Shown one piece after another: positions 6,469 to 7,734 of a stretch of DNA of 7,734 nucleotides. Position numbers and translations under genes: made by a program. Position 1 is the stretch's first letter. Every line of letters starts with the position of its first letter. The stretch comes from Alphaproteobacteria bacterium (GTDB taxonomy: Bacteria > Pseudomonadota > Alphaproteobacteria > ATCC43930 > CGMCC-115725), in contig JAFAHP010000176.1 of assembly GCA_019237175.1 (NCBI GenBank), positions 1-7,734 of the forward strand. Reading direction: 5' to 3'. Under the pieces are notes generated by a model that saw nothing but the letters and a program-made list of their open reading frames with translations, did no database searches and was not told where the DNA came from.

Positions 6469-6924
6469 TCACTCCGGGCCGGTGCGACCGTGAAAGGGGT
6501 CGGGACCCGGGTCATGCCCGGCCGCAACCTCGGCCAGCCGGCCGAGGTAATGGGCCCAGCCTTCCGCATGGCCTGCGCATTGCTCGGCATTGGGCAGGCC
6601 AGTGTGGGTCAGGCGCAGCAGCGTTCCGCCCGGCTGCTCGATCAGGTCGATTTCGACCAGACTCGACCCCGGCGGCACCACCTCGCTGCCGTCCCAGCCG
6701 AAGCTGTAGGCCAAGCGGTGCACCGGCACCACTTCGCGGAACGAACCGCGGGCGAAGCGCGCCCCGGTGACATTGACGAGATAGAGCCCTCCGGGCTCCG
6801 GCTCGACATGTGCCTCGGTTCCCATCCAGCGGAGGATCCTCTCGGGATCGGTCAGGAGGGCGAACACCGCGGCGGGCGGTGCCGGAACGTGGGTCTCGCG
6901 ACGGACGATGAGCGCCTCTTGCAT
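6469..6924 (-). CDS. SRPBCC-domain protein (AHSA1/Aha1-C-like)
   Basis: A 151-residue single-domain protein of the START/Bet v 1-like SRPBCC fold, which forms a hydrophobic ligand-binding cavity. Family features: an N-terminal strand and helix with HVPAPPAAVFALLTDPERILRW (12-33, signature VFALLTDPE), the GGLYLVN strand (45-51), GSFREVVPVHRLAYSFGW (60-77), and the C-terminal THTGLP...GHAEGWAHYLGRL helix region (107-130). Length fits the bacterial AHSA1 subfamily; the ligand is unknown. The frame opens further upstream to 7140, but the ATG at 6924 is chosen because GGAGGA lies five bases before it and family homology begins right there. It lies 185 bp downstream of the DUF899 gene on the same strand, a pairing often seen in bacteria, sometimes with an ArsR-type regulator. 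The C-terminal 20 residues are Gly/Pro-rich and probably disordered. Confidence 0.92.
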   Translation of the reverse strand: MQEALIVRRETHVPAPPAAVFALLTDPERILRWMGTEAHVEPEPGGLYLVNVTGARFARGSFREVVPVHRLAYSFGWDGSEVVPPGSSLVEIDLIEQPGGTLLRLTHTGLPNAEQCAGHAEGWAHYLGRLAEVAAGHDPGPDPFHGRTGPE

Positions 6925-6929
6925 CGGTC

Positions 6930-6935
6930 TCCTCC
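6930..6935 (-). promoter_or_regulatory. Shine-Dalgarno site of the SRPBCC gene
   Basis: GGAGGA on the minus strand, five bases before the ATG at 6924. This is the best ribosome-binding site in the window and decides the start against the longer upstream open frame. Confidence 0.85.
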
Positions 6936-7109
6936 ATAGTTGCGTTGCCTGCCCCGGCTGCGGCGGAGGATGGCGGGCGCCGGGATCGCGGCCTTGCCTC
7001 AAGGATAGACCGGCGAGGGCGGCTGCGCCATCGCTGCAGCGCCGATGATGGGCCGGGGGTGGCGGCATGATCGCGGCACCAGTTGCGCCGACGATATTCA
7101 CGGCTTGGC

Positions 7110-7734
7110 TCAGCGCTTGTACTCGTCGTGGCGGTGCCACCAGACGCCGGTCTCATTGCGCCCTCTCGGGGCGCGGTCGAGCCACTGGTACATGCCCCAG
7201 AGGCCGTCCAGCCCGCGCGCATAGGTGGAATAGGTATGGTAGACGACGCCGTCTTCGAGCGCGAACGCGCTCATGCCCGGCCTCTCGCGCCGGTATGTGG
7301 CCGCGTCGGTTCCGCATGTGGCCGCGAACCGGGCGACGGGCTGCGGGACCTGCGTTGGGTCCAATGCGTGGCGGCTGGCCGCGTAGTTGTATTCGACGAG
7401 CCCCTTGCGCTGTTGCTCCTCGGTGATCGAGACATTGAAGTCGAAGTTGAAGTCGCCGCCGAACGAGGATGCCCAGGGGAAGGTCCACCCCATCCGCCGC
7501 TCGTACGCCTGCAATTTCGCGAGCGGGGCCCGCGACACCGCCCAGAGCATCACGTCATGGTTCGCCAGGTGAACCGCGAAGCCGTCAAACCCGTCCGCGA
7601 TCGCCGAGCAGGACGGACACCCCGCCGTGTAGTCGGGCCCGAACATGAAGTGGTAGACGAGAAGCTGCGAGCGCCCTCGGAAGAGTTCTGCCAGCGCGGC
7701 GTTTCCCTCGTCGGTCTCGAAGCGGTAGTCCTTG
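7110..7734 (-). CDS. DUF899-family thioredoxin-like protein (5' end beyond window)
   Basis: The reading frame runs off the right edge: upstream of an internal ATG at 7646 the same frame continues for 29 codons (KDYRFETDEGNAALAELFRG...), so the true start is outside. The 207 visible codons cover most of a DUF899 protein, a thioredoxin-fold family of unknown function usually about 230-250 residues long. Typical features are the VYHFMFGPDY strand followed by a CPSC redox-like motif (codons at 7617-7619 and 7608-7610), FGGDFNFDF, the GMSAFALEDGVVYHTYSTYARGLD-type region (key residues VYHTYSTYARG), and the WHRHDEY C-terminus. The CxxC suggests a thiol-disulfide or peroxidase-like role, but none is established. 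It is the first visible gene of a co-directional run with the SRPBCC gene. Confidence 0.92.
   Translation of the reverse strand, partial: KDYRFETDEGNAALAELFRGRSQLLVYHFMFGPDYTAGCPSCSAIADGFDGFAVHLANHDVMLWAVSRAPLAKLQAYERRMGWTFPWASSFGGDFNFDFNVSITEEQQRKGLVEYNYAASRHALDPTQVPQPVARFAATCGTDAATYRRERPGMSAFALEDGVVYHTYSTYARGLDGLWGMYQWLDRAPRGRNETGVWWHRHDEYKR

Noticed and set aside
7018..7043. GC-rich hairpin between the DUF899 and SRPBCC genes as a terminator
   Set aside because: Only eight pairs with a bulge and a nine-base loop, no T-run, and such stems are expected by chance at this GC content.
6925..7140. N-terminal extension of the SRPBCC gene to an ATG at 7140
   Set aside because: The extension is low-complexity and unlike the family, overlaps the DUF899 3' end, and a strong GGAGGA site marks 6924 as the start.

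Overview
The window looks like chromosomal DNA of a GC-rich alphaproteobacterium, probably of the Hyphomicrobiales (Bradyrhizobium/Rhodopseudomonas-like). The reasons are the high-GC codon usage, the family mix (CoxL/XDH-type molybdoenzyme, LigC-type ligase, soluble class III cyclase, DUF899 and SRPBCC proteins), and an interspersed palindromic repeat of the GTCATTGCGAG...CTCGCAATGAC type that I remember from that group. The taxonomic call is inference; no rRNA or housekeeping marker is present.

Layout. Plus strand, 22-2720: the large molybdopterin-binding subunit of a xanthine dehydrogenase/aldehyde oxidase-family enzyme, then a 121-bp palindromic repeat, then a small MoaD/ThiS-type sulfur carrier ending in GG. 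The two genes plausibly form one transcription unit linking a molybdoenzyme to cofactor sulfur supply. The small iron-sulfur and FAD subunits are not in the window and may lie upstream.

Minus strand, 2745-7734, reading right to left: a DUF899 thioredoxin-like protein (5' end outside the window), an SRPBCC/AHSA1-like protein with a strong Shine-Dalgarno, a class III adenylate cyclase with an uncharacterised N-terminal region, a LigC-type ATP-dependent DNA ligase, a roughly 400-bp stretch with no recognisable gene, and an FkbM-family methyltransferase with an unusual C-terminal extension. The last gene converges on the sulfur-carrier gene with only 24 bp between stop codons.

The minus-strand genes share orientation but not an obvious pathway. 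DUF899 and SRPBCC genes are often seen together; the cyclase and ligase follow at short spacing (47 and 61 bp) and could be co-transcribed. I saw no phage genes, transposase, CRISPR array, tRNA or rRNA. I do not find a convincing new multi-gene system. The points most worth a second look are the sulfur carrier beside the molybdoenzyme, the repeat between them, the FkbM extension, the stand-alone ligase and the strong hairpin at the cyclase stop codon.
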